Of a DNA stretch of 13,371 bases, positions 7,701 through 13,315 are shown piece after piece. The DNA is from an uncultured Opitutaceae bacterium (lineage in GTDB: Bacteria > Verrucomicrobiota > Verrucomicrobiae > Opitutales > Opitutaceae). The number at the start of each line of letters is the position of its first letter. Position 1 is the stretch's first letter. The stretch lies in the NCBI GenBank assembly GCA_946482625.1, contig CAMLSH010000054.1, forward strand, positions 1 through 13,371, in the 5' to 3' direction. The notes beneath the pieces are model-generated. The model made no database searches. It saw only the letters and a program-made list of their open reading frames with translations, and was not told the origin of the DNA. Both the position numbers and the translations under genes were made by a program.

Positions 7701-10700
7701 ACACCTTCACCGGCTCCGGCTCGATCACCGGCTCCACCGGCCTTGCCAAGTCCGGCGCCGGCACGCTCACGCTCGACACGCTCAACAGCTTCACCGGTCC
7801 CGTCACCGTCAACGGCGGCCTCCTCGCCTTCGAAACCCTCGCCGACGGCGGCTCCCCCAGCCCCATCGGCGCTTCCTCAGCGAGCGCTTCCAACCTCGTC
7901 CTCGATGGCGGCGGCCTCCGCATGACGGGCAGCGATTCCACCAGCACCGACCGTGACCTCACGCTCGCCAGCGGCGGCGGCACCATCGACGTCACCACCT
8001 CCGGAGTGCTTCTCCAGCTCTCCGGCGTCGTCGGCGGCCCCGGCGCGCTGACAAAAACCGGCTCCGGCACTGTCATCCTCGCTTCGGCCAACACCTACGC
8101 CGGCGGCACGGTTATCAACGACGGCCGCGTCACGCTCGCCTCCGCTGCAGCCAACCGTTTCGCCCTCGGCTCCGGCCCCGTCACCATCGGCAACGGCACG
8201 CTCGCGATGACCAACGTCCAGAACTTCGGCACCGTCTGCGCATGGGACGTGATCGTCCCCGCCGGCGCCAATGCCCGCCTCGAAGCCGACGGTCGCTGCG
8301 ATCTCACCGGGTCGCTCACCGGCTCGGGCAACCTCACGTTCTACACGCCCTTCGTCCGCACCGAGCTGATGGGCGACTGGTCCGCCTTCACCGGAAAAAT
8401 CTTCGCCGTCACCGACGGCGACGGTGGCGACATGCGCTTCCGCAACGCCGCCGGCATTCCCAACGCCGAACTCGACCTGGGCGCCAATACCTACACGTAC
8501 TGGCCCGCCACCCTCCCATCCGACCTCACCGTCCCGATCGGCGCACTCACCGGCGCATCCACCGCCACGCTCCGTGGCAGCACCACCGCCGGCCGCACGC
8601 TCACCTGGGAGATCGGTGCCAAGAACCTGGATACCACCTTCCCCGGCGTCATCAACAACGCCGCCGGTATCACCGCAATCGCCAAGGTCGGCACAGGCAC
8701 GCTCACGCTCACCGGCGCCAACACCTACACCGGAGCAACCACCGTTTCCGCCGGCACTTTGTTGATTGAAGGCACCTCCAGCGCGTCTCCCTTCACCGTC
8801 CAGTCCGGCGGCACCCTCGGCGGCACCGGCACCATCACGGGCCCGGTCAACTTCCAGTCCGGCTCCCGCCTGCTGGCCAACATCGCCGCCCGCCTCAACG
8901 TCACCGGCACCGCCTCCTTCGACGGCACCGTCACCATCGTCTCGACGTCCGCCATTTCCGACGGTTCCTACACGCTGCTCTCCGCGACCAGCATCGCCGA
9001 CAACGCGACCTTCGCTTACGACGGTCCCCTCGCCAGCGGCCAGTCCGCGTCGTTCTCCACCGCCGGCGGTAACCTCGTCGTCACCTTCGCCAACATCAAC
9101 GGCCGCAGCCCTGGCGCCACCACCTGGACCGGCGCCGCTTCCGCCTTCTGGAACGACTCCGCCGTCAACTGGAAGCTCGATATCAACGGCTCTCCGACGA
9201 ACTTCATCACCGGCGATTTCGTGACCTTCGACGACACCCTCGCGGCCAATCCCACGATCACCGTCGCCTCCGCGGTCGCCCCGCTCTCGGTCACGTTTAA
9301 CAACGTCACCACGCTCTACACGCTGGGCGCCTCGGGCCCCGGCAGTATCGGAGGATCGGGTACGCTCGTTAAAAACGGCGCCGGCTCCGCGATCCTCAAC
9401 GGCGCCCACAGCTACACCGGTACGACCACGGTCAATGCCGGCGCCCTGCTCACCAGCGGCTCGCTCGCCAGTTCTGCCGTCACCGTGTCCTCCGGTGCAT
9501 CCTTCGGCGGCGCCACCGCTCTCACGGGCGACGCCACCTTCGCGACTGGTAGCCGCCTCCTCGCGCACGTCGACGGCCCGCTCGCGGTCAACGGCACCCT
9601 CGCTCTTCCCGCGACGATCTCCGTCAACGCCATCACCAACCTACCCGACGGCGTCTACACCGTGCTCACTGCGAGCAGCGTTCCCGCCGCGACCTGGAGC
9701 TACACCGGCCCGCTCTACATTGGACAGACCGCTCTGGTCACAGCCGACGCCACCAGCGTGACGCTCACGCTCGCCGGTACCGTCTCCACCCGCGGTCCTT
9801 CGCCCGTCAAATGGAGCGGCCTCACCTCCGCTGTCTGGTCCACCGCCGTGCTCAATAACTGGCGCGTCATCGCCGACAACACCGACACGCCCTACATCAA
9901 CGGCGATTCGGTCCTCTTCGACGACACCCTCACGGCCAACCCCACGATCACTCTCGCGTCCGCCGTTCTCCCCGCCTCGGTGGTCGCCGACAACGCTTCC
10001 ACCGCCTACCGGATCGACTCCTCCGGCGGCGGTATCAGCGGCTCCACGACGCTCGTGAAAAACGGCACCGGCACGCTCACCCTCGCCGGCGGCAACGCCT
10101 ACACCGGCGGCACCGTCGTCAACGCCGGCATCCTCGCCCTCGGCGACAAGACCTCCAACAACATCGCCCTCGGCTCCGGTCCGATCACGCTCAATGGCGG
10201 CACGCTCCGGTACTTCTACACCAACACCGCCAACCTCACGCCCACCATCGCCAACGCTTTCGTAGTCCCAGCCGGCGCCAACGGCCGCGTGCAATTCGAT
10301 CAGCGCTGCATCCTCACCGGCCCGCTCACCGGCTCCGGCACGCTCACCATCTGGATTCCCTTCGTGCGCACCGACCTGAGAGGCAACTGGTCCGCTTTCT
10401 CCGGCGAACTCAACGTCACCGCTGACCTCGTCGCCACCGGCGATGCCTACCTCAACGAAGGCGGCGATTTCCGCATCTCGAACACCGCCGGTTATCCCAA
10501 CGCACGCGTTAACGTCGGCGCCAAGGTCTGGACAACCTACGTCACGCCTCCGCCCGCCGGAGCCAACATCGCCTTCGGTGCCCTGTCCGGCCACGCCGAC
10601 GCCACGCTCGCCGGCACCACCACCGCCGGTCGCACCGCCACCTGGACGATCGGTGCCCTGAACCTGGATACGACCTACGCGGGCCGCATCATCAACGGCA

Positions 10701-11437
10701 CCGGCCCCTCCGCCGTGGTCAAAGTCGGCACGGGCACGTTGACGCTTTCGGGCAACAACACCTACACCGGCATCACCGCCGTCAACGCCGGCCGCCTCAT
10801 CCTCGCCGGGACCAACACGAACACCGGCGCGACCACGATCAATAACGGCGGCACCCTCGAGCTCAGTGGCAGCCTCGCCAACGCATCCACCGTCGAGGTG
10901 AAAGCCGGCGGCACGCTGCACCTCACCGGCACGCTCACCACCGGCACGTTGACCATCCGCTCCGGCGGCAAACTCACCGGCGGCGGTACCATCAACGCCA
11001 CCGTGATTAACGAGGGCCTGATCTCCGCCGACGCCGCGAACTTCGTCATCAACGGCAACCTCACCAACGCCGCCAGCGGCACCATCCGCCTCACCTGCGG
11101 CGCCGGCCTCACCCACAGCGGCACCTTCACGAACAACGGACTCCTCGACCTCATCAGCGCAGGCGTCACCAACCTCGTGATCGCACCCGGCACCAACACC
11201 CTCGACCCGACCATCCTCCGCGGAACCTTCGCCTGGACGCCCGGCCAGCCCGCCGTGCTCACCATGACCGCGTGGATCGGTCATACCTACCAACTCCAGC
11301 GCACCACCGACCTCGCCGGCGGTGTGTGGGAATCGGTCGGCGCGATCATCGAAGGCGACGGCACCGTCAAGGACTTCATCGACCCAGCTCCTCCCGCCAA
11401 CGACCGCCTCTTCTACCGCGTCGTCGTCGATCAATAA
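4799..11437 (+). CDS. Giant secreted rhamnogalacturonan lyase: PL11 domain plus beta-strand-repeat stalk
   Basis: 2212 residues. Signal peptide 1-26 (TLLACAALLAALV... LHA|Q). Residues about 27-611 are a polysaccharide lyase family 11 domain, recognised from RQMENLGRGVVAVRTAS, YIGWRLLGTDPTGIAFNLYR and the Asp-rich calcium-type loops DLDGDGEYDF (162), DMDGDGRAE (232) and DVDNDGRDE (363). PL11 enzymes are eight-bladed propellers that cleave rhamnogalacturonan I by beta-elimination; endo or exo action cannot be told here. A run of six prolines (614-619) leads to four W-x-G modules (starting near W627, W905, W1443, W1672) and seven autotransporter-associated beta-strand repeats (G-x-GTLTLxGxNxYTG; near 712, 986, 1088, 1298, 1527, 1756, 1977) plus a degenerate eighth. 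Two ~210-residue modules are duplicates (1120-1325, 1788-2004). The C-terminus (about 2130-2212: TYQLQRTTDLAGGVWESVG ... LFYRVVVDQ) is a domain style common on verrucomicrobial exoproteins. There is no outer-membrane barrel. A double terminator follows. Confidence 0.9.
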   Translation: MSRFLNTLLACAALLAALVSTNTLHAQRQMENLGRGVVAVRTASTEAYIGWRLLGTDPTGIAFNLYRSIGGGAPVLLNVAPLSASTNYRDNTLSSGDFASAISYTVVPVLNGIEQPAQASAPFTLAANAVTGRQYLSLPLATTHPNPASTYPYDVKFAWVGDLDGDGEYDFVLDRLSTNPNASEPQFLEAYKRDGTFLWRMAMGPNSVEQYAYEPGSTAISIGDTDNVTVYDMDGDGRAEVLVRTANGVTVTNAANAQVASVTHVNDTDQFVSVFDGLSGAELGRVALPNPWAAHGTLTSKCAIGYFDGTRPSVLFYGYNREDGGAFRRVFSTFDYRNGVLSLRWTWAQTGPGAEGHQIRIADVDNDGRDEICDIGHVIDDDGTQLFYTELTHGDRFHIADLNPNWPGLETYAIQQYNPSLLATAYYSSDTGVMFKKWYSPGLADVGRGIALDMDPNHYGYEMYSTQPGIWDANGNKIFANNLWAPEGLWWDGDLSREFVDGAGSGALSPVVNKFNPANGSVDRIYTIYNDNGGVHQAFGGRPAFWGDILGDWREELVLVANDFSELRIYTTTLSAPNRLYTLMHNAAYRVQATTKGYVQSSYVDYYLGTGMTPPPPPPVATASLFWQGGAGAANTWDTATTAWKQGLDGTAPTAFSNGTSVLFDHTGNNAAPVILSGALAPSAVTVFSAADYTFDGSAGSLTGAMTLTKLGAGTLTLTGSHNFTGATTVWDGALRIDGQLTGSPLLVWGGTWGGPRAAGETGGRISGAGTIAQPVTLAFRSSLTPGNGMNNAGTLSLAGGLTAEAGSTLAFDLSDDPAGTTTPSDRLAITGDLNITGATTIHINLLNTSLTAGTYTLVTYTGALNGAANLAFSGLDGIPYSYSTAGGAITLTVPTTRPVAALAWQGGAGSQWDLITTQSWLRDGTTTDGFVPGDSVTFDSTGSATPSVNITEAVNPFSVTVSSATNYTFTGSGSITGSTGLAKSGAGTLTLDTLNSFTGPVTVNGGLLAFETLADGGSPSPIGASSASASNLVLDGGGLRMTGSDSTSTDRDLTLASGGGTIDVTTSGVLLQLSGVVGGPGALTKTGSGTVILASANTYAGGTVINDGRVTLASAAANRFALGSGPVTIGNGTLAMTNVQNFGTVCAWDVIVPAGANARLEADGRCDLTGSLTGSGNLTFYTPFVRTELMGDWSAFTGKIFAVTDGDGGDMRFRNAAGIPNAELDLGANTYTYWPATLPSDLTVPIGALTGASTATLRGSTTAGRTLTWEIGAKNLDTTFPGVINNAAGITAIAKVGTGTLTLTGANTYTGATTVSAGTLLIEGTSSASPFTVQSGGTLGGTGTITGPVNFQSGSRLLANIAARLNVTGTASFDGTVTIVSTSAISDGSYTLLSATSIADNATFAYDGPLASGQSASFSTAGGNLVVTFANINGRSPGATTWTGAASAFWNDSAVNWKLDINGSPTNFITGDFVTFDDTLAANPTITVASAVAPLSVTFNNVTTLYTLGASGPGSIGGSGTLVKNGAGSAILNGAHSYTGTTTVNAGALLTSGSLASSAVTVSSGASFGGATALTGDATFATGSRLLAHVDGPLAVNGTLALPATISVNAITNLPDGVYTVLTASSVPAATWSYTGPLYIGQTALVTADATSVTLTLAGTVSTRGPSPVKWSGLTSAVWSTAVLNNWRVIADNTDTPYINGDSVLFDDTLTANPTITLASAVLPASVVADNASTAYRIDSSGGGISGSTTLVKNGTGTLTLAGGNAYTGGTVVNAGILALGDKTSNNIALGSGPITLNGGTLRYFYTNTANLTPTIANAFVVPAGANGRVQFDQRCILTGPLTGSGTLTIWIPFVRTDLRGNWSAFSGELNVTADLVATGDAYLNEGGDFRISNTAGYPNARVNVGAKVWTTYVTPPPAGANIAFGALSGHADATLAGTTTAGRTATWTIGALNLDTTYAGRIINGTGPSAVVKVGTGTLTLSGNNTYTGITAVNAGRLILAGTNTNTGATTINNGGTLELSGSLANASTVEVKAGGTLHLTGTLTTGTLTIRSGGKLTGGGTINATVINEGLISADAANFVINGNLTNAASGTIRLTCGAGLTHSGTFTNNGLLDLISAGVTNLVIAPGTNTLDPTILRGTFAWTPGQPAVLTMTAWIGHTYQLQRTTDLAGGVWESVGAIIEGDGTVKDFIDPAPPANDRLFYRVVVDQ
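8156..8773 (+). repeat. Internal protein module A of the lyase (residues 1120-1325)
   Basis: Runs from RFALGSGPVTIGNGTL through LTGSLTGSGNLTFYTPFVRT, GDWSAFTGKI and TWEIGAKNLDTTFPGVIN to a beta-strand repeat ending LLIEG. It aligns over its length with residues 1788-2004. The VP-x-VRT..GxWSAFxG pattern resembles modules I associate with large secreted polysaccharide-degrading enzymes of Bacteroidota. Its role is unknown; carbohydrate or surface binding is a guess. Confidence 0.7.
10160..10810 (+). repeat. Internal protein module B of the lyase (residues 1788-2004)
   Basis: Second copy of the module at 8156-8773: NIALGSGPITLNGGTL, LTGPLTGSGTLTIWIPFVRT, GNWSAFSGEL, TWTIGALNLDTTYAGRIIN, ending LILAG. 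It has an extra segment (DLVATGDAYLNE) not present in copy A. The copies are well diverged, so the duplication is not recent. Confidence 0.7.
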
Positions 11438-11449
11438 GATCCCGCCCCC

Positions 11450-11481
11450 AAGAAGAACGCGCACTCCGCGTGTTTCTTCTT
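11450..11481 (+). terminator. Terminator hairpin 1 after the lyase gene
   Basis: ACGCG (11457-11461) pairs with CGCGT (11467-11471). Beyond a 3-base bulge, AAGAAGA (11450-11456) pairs with TCTTCTT (11475-11481). It lies 13 bases after the stop codon and corresponds in position and core to the hairpin at 902-922. Confidence 0.65.
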
Positions 11482-11486
11482 CGGAA

Positions 11487-11504
11487 GGCCGGACCTCGCG
11501 TCCG
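11487..11504. repeat. Short dispersed hairpin (GGCCGGACC type), copy 2
   Basis: CGGAC (11490-11494) pairs with GTCCG (11500-11504). The left side is identical to copy 1 at 936-945 while the loop and right side differ but still pair. Confidence 0.55.
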
Positions 11505-11518
11505 CCCCTCCGACTCCC

Positions 11519-11551
11519 AAGCCACGCCCTCACCGGCGTGGCTTTTTTATT
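11519..11551 (+). terminator. Terminator hairpin 2 after the lyase gene
   Basis: A perfect 10-bp stem (AAGCCACGCC at 11519-11528 with GGCGTGGCTT at 11535-11544), loop CTCACC, then TTTTATT. The stem is the same as in the terminator at 1012-1039. It should separate the lyase transcript from the pduL group. From here to the heptamer array (about 11552-11650) I see only C-rich spacer. Confidence 0.8.
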
Positions 11552-11650
11552 CCCCTCCCGCCACCCACCACCGTCGCACCCGAACCACGTTCGTTCCCCG
11601 CCCCGTCCATCCCCCAGCACCACCGCGCCACCCACCCACCGTCAAAAGCA

Positions 11651-11678
11651 ATTGGCGATTCGTCATTGGTCATTCCGC
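11651..11678. repeat. Heptamer-spaced repeat array 2 (ATT type)
   Basis: Four consecutive 7-base units beginning ATT at 11651, 11658, 11665 and 11672 (ATTGGCG, ATTCGTC, ATTGGTC, ATTCCGC). It lies in the 348-base gap between the lyase and pduL. A GC-rich hairpin possibility (CCGCGCG at 11675-11681 with CGCGCGG at 11693-11699) directly follows. Confidence 0.6.
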
Positions 11679-11740
11679 GCGCCGCCCAGCGTCGCGCGGC
11701 GATATGATCGACTCGCGTCATAAAACGCGCAGCCTCCGCC

Positions 11741-11761
11741 AAAATCCGCCGAGCCGGTTTT
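11741..11761. promoter_or_regulatory. Candidate operator: imperfect palindrome upstream of pduL
   Basis: AAAATCCGCC-G-AGCCGGTTTT is a 21-base palindrome matching at 7 of 10 arm positions, with A4/T4 ends in an otherwise GC-rich region. It ends 24 bases before the pduL start. A second small inverted repeat (CGCGT-CATAAA-ACGCG, 11714-11729) lies just upstream. Placement suits a sugar-responsive repressor of the BMC operon, but no regulator gene or second site is in the window to support this. Confidence 0.25.
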
Positions 11762-11785
11762 CGCGCATACTGGCAAAGTCGGCCC

Positions 11786-12463
11786 ATGTCCCCCGCGCCC
11801 GCACTCCCGCACCGTGCCGAGGTGGAGCATATTGTCCGGCGGCTCATCTACCAGCGCCTCAACCGCCCGCTCCCGCGCTCCGTCCGCGCTCCCCGCCCCC
11901 TCCTCGTTAACGTTTCCGCCCGCCACTGCCACCTCACCCCGCAGGCCGTCGAGACTCTCTTCGGCCCCGGCCACAAACTCCGCCCGATGAAGGCGCTGTA
12001 CCAGGATGGCCAGTACGCCGCCCAGGAGTCCGTCACGCTCATCGGCCCCCGCAGTCGCGTCATCTCCAATCTCCGCATCCTCGGCCCGTGCCGCGACCTC
12101 AACCAGGTCGAGCTCGCCCTCACCGACGCCATCTCGCTCGGCTTCGACATCCCCGTCCGCTCCTCCGGCAACATCGCCGGCACCCCCGGCTGCATGCTCA
12201 TGGGCCCCGCCGGTTTTCTCGAACTTCCCGAAGGCGTCATCCGCGCCGCCCCGCATGTTCACATGCACCCCGACGACGCCGCTTTCTACGGCGTCAAAGC
12301 CGGCGACTACGCCCGCCTCAAAGTCGGCGGCCCCTGCGCCATGACCTTCGACCGCATCCTCGTCCGCGTCTCCCCCGACTTCAAACTCGAGGCCCACATC
12401 GACACCGACGAAGGCAACGCCTGCGGCCTCGGCCCCGAGACCCCCGTCGAACTCCTTCCCTGA
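11786..12463 (+). CDS. pduL: PduL-type phosphotransacylase of a bacterial microcompartment
   Basis: 225 residues, normal for PduL. It exchanges acyl-CoA and phosphate to give acyl-phosphate and CoA; lactyl-CoA or another short acyl-CoA is the likely substrate here. Two tandem beta-barrel halves are visible: VNVSARHCHLT (41-51, metal-binding His47/His49), AQESVTLIGP (79-88), ILGPCRDLNQVEL (98-110, Arg103 and Glu109), then GCMLMGPAG (135-143), APHVHMHP (155-162, His157/159/161) and LEAHIDTDEGNA (201-212, His204). These agree with the two-metal site and phosphate-binding Arg known for PduL. Residues 9-26 (HRAEVEHIVRRLIYQRLN) can form an amphipathic helix and are a good candidate for an encapsulation peptide. 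The two shell genes follow at once, which supports location inside a microcompartment. No ribosome binding site is seen. Confidence 0.93.
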   Translation: MSPAPALPHRAEVEHIVRRLIYQRLNRPLPRSVRAPRPLLVNVSARHCHLTPQAVETLFGPGHKLRPMKALYQDGQYAAQESVTLIGPRSRVISNLRILGPCRDLNQVELALTDAISLGFDIPVRSSGNIAGTPGCMLMGPAGFLELPEGVIRAAPHVHMHPDDAAFYGVKAGDYARLKVGGPCAMTFDRILVRVSPDFKLEAHIDTDEGNACGLGPETPVELLP

Positions 12464-12527
12464 TTTTCCCTCCACGCCCCCAACGCGTTTTCACAACCCG
12501 TATCGATAAAACAACCACCTCACTCCC

Positions 12528-12797
12528 ATGAATGAATCCCTCGGCATGATTGAAACCAAAGGCTACGTCGGCGCCGTCGAAGCCAGCGACGCCATGGTCA
12601 AAGCCGCCGGCGTCACCCTCGCCAAACAAGTCCAGATCGGCGGCGGTCTCGTCACCGTCCTCGTCAAAGGCGATGTCGGCAGCGTCAAAGCCGCCGTCGA
12701 TGCCGGCGCCGACGCCGCCAAGCGCGTGGGCGAACTCGTCTGCGCACACGTGATCGCCCGTCCCCATCCCGACCTGCTCAAGCAGTTCGCCGTCTAA
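12528..12797 (+). CDS. BMC-H hexameric microcompartment shell protein 1
   Basis: 89 residues, a single BMC (pfam00936-type) domain: [20 protein letters not shown] at the start, pore loop QIGGGL (36-41), [20 protein letters not shown] (46-65), end [13 protein letters not shown]. Such proteins form hexamers that tile the facets of the shell, with the loop at 37-41 lining the central pore. It lies 64 bases after pduL and 81 bases before a second BMC-H gene, and is probably co-transcribed with them. The block K54-E69 is identical in protein to the second copy and differs only at 4 silent bases of 48. Confidence 0.95.
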   Translation: MNESLGMIETKGYVGAVEASDAMVKAAGVTLAKQVQIGGGLVTVLVKGDVGSVKAAVDAGADAAKRVGELVCAHVIARPHPDLLKQFAV

Positions 12798-12878
12798 GCC
12801 AGCCCGCTCCCGCCGGTTCGCCCTCCTCCCTCTCTCAACCTCCCTCAAACCTTCGCCGCGCCCGCGGCTCTCCTCACC

Positions 12879-13157
12879 ATGGCCCAAGAAGCTCTCGGAA
12901 TGATCGAAACCAAAGGCCTCTGCACGCTCCTCGAAGCTGCCGACGCCGCCCTCAAAGCCGCCAACGTCACCATGACCGGCTACGAATCCATCGGCTCCGG
13001 TAACGTCGCCGCCTTTTTTCGCGGCGATGTCGCCGCCCTCAAAGCCGCCGTCGACGCCGGTGCCGACGCCGCCAAACGCGTCGGCGAAGTCATCGCCGTC
13101 CAAGTCATCCCGCGTCCACACGAGGACCTCGCCGCCCTCGGCAAATGGGTCGCCTGA
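12879..13157 (+). CDS. BMC-H hexameric microcompartment shell protein 2
   Basis: 92 residues, a second complete BMC domain: [20 protein letters not shown], pore loop SIGSGN (37-42), [20 protein letters not shown], end [17 protein letters not shown]. Compared with the neighbour it has a different pore loop (GSGN in place of GGGL), Cys15 in place of the Val at the matching position and a C-terminal Trp, so the two hexamers probably have pores of different character. Paired BMC-H genes are a normal part of the PVC-type microcompartment locus. A small GC hairpin (12855-12868) precedes the start; its meaning is unclear. Confidence 0.95.
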   Translation: MAQEALGMIETKGLCTLLEAADAALKAANVTMTGYESIGSGNVAAFFRGDVAALKAAVDAGADAAKRVGEVIAVQVIPRPHEDLAALGKWVA

Positions 13158-13165
13158 CCCCGCAC

Positions 13166-13207
13166 GTAGCCACGTTCCCGAAGTAGCTACGTTCGCCAGA
13201 ACGTGGC
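13166..13207. repeat. REP-like hairpin with GCCA loop, copy 2, with an extra 5' arm
   Basis: GCTACGTTC (13186-13194) pairs with GAACGTGGC (13199-13207) around GCCA. Just upstream, GCCACGTTC (13169-13177) is an even better complement to the same right arm, so two 5' arms compete for one 3' arm. It is related to the hairpin at 978-999. It lies just after the second BMC-H gene and before the acetate kinase gene. There is no T run, so it is not a classical terminator. Confidence 0.6.
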
Positions 13208-13271
13208 CTCCGCGCCCGCCCCGCTCCGCCGGACAACCTCCGACCGCGACCACCCGAGCCGTCCCCCCGCC

Positions 13272-13306
13272 AATCGAGAATCGACAATCCAAAATCGAAA
13301 ATCCTC
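13272..13306. repeat. Heptamer-spaced repeat array 3 (AATCGA type)
   Basis: AATC starts at 13272, 13279, 13286, 13293 and 13300, exactly 7 bases apart (units such as AATCGAG, AATCGAC, AATCGAA). Read on the other strand the units begin with ATT, like array 2. It ends about 10 bases before the acetate kinase start and so occupies its leader. Confidence 0.65.
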
Positions 13307-13315
13307 CCGCACCCC

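Noticed and set aside
6677..10900. Tandem DNA repeats or CRISPR-like periodicity in the lyase gene
   Set aside because: The repetition is at protein level (degenerate beta-strand repeats with irregular spacing of 70-270 residues); there are no identical short repeats with equal spacers.
11350..11437. PEP-CTERM, LPXTG or type 9 secretion signal at the lyase C-terminus
   Set aside because: No PEP motif with a following hydrophobic helix and Arg cluster, no LPXTG and no recognisable type 9 secretion C-terminal signal are present; the last residues are LFYRVVVDQ.
5417..11635. Long open frames on the minus strand across the lyase gene (5417-7327, 7877-9568, 9641-11635)
   Set aside because: They are rich in Gly, Glu, Ala, Asp, Val and Arg with no domain logic, as expected of the antisense of a GC-rich gene with strong third-base bias. 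The + frame has a continuous signal peptide, PL11 domain and repeats.
12855..12868. GCCGCG-CC-CGCGGC hairpin before the second BMC-H gene as a terminator or riboswitch
   Set aside because: It is only 6 bp with a 2-base loop and no T run; such short palindromes are frequent by chance at this GC content.
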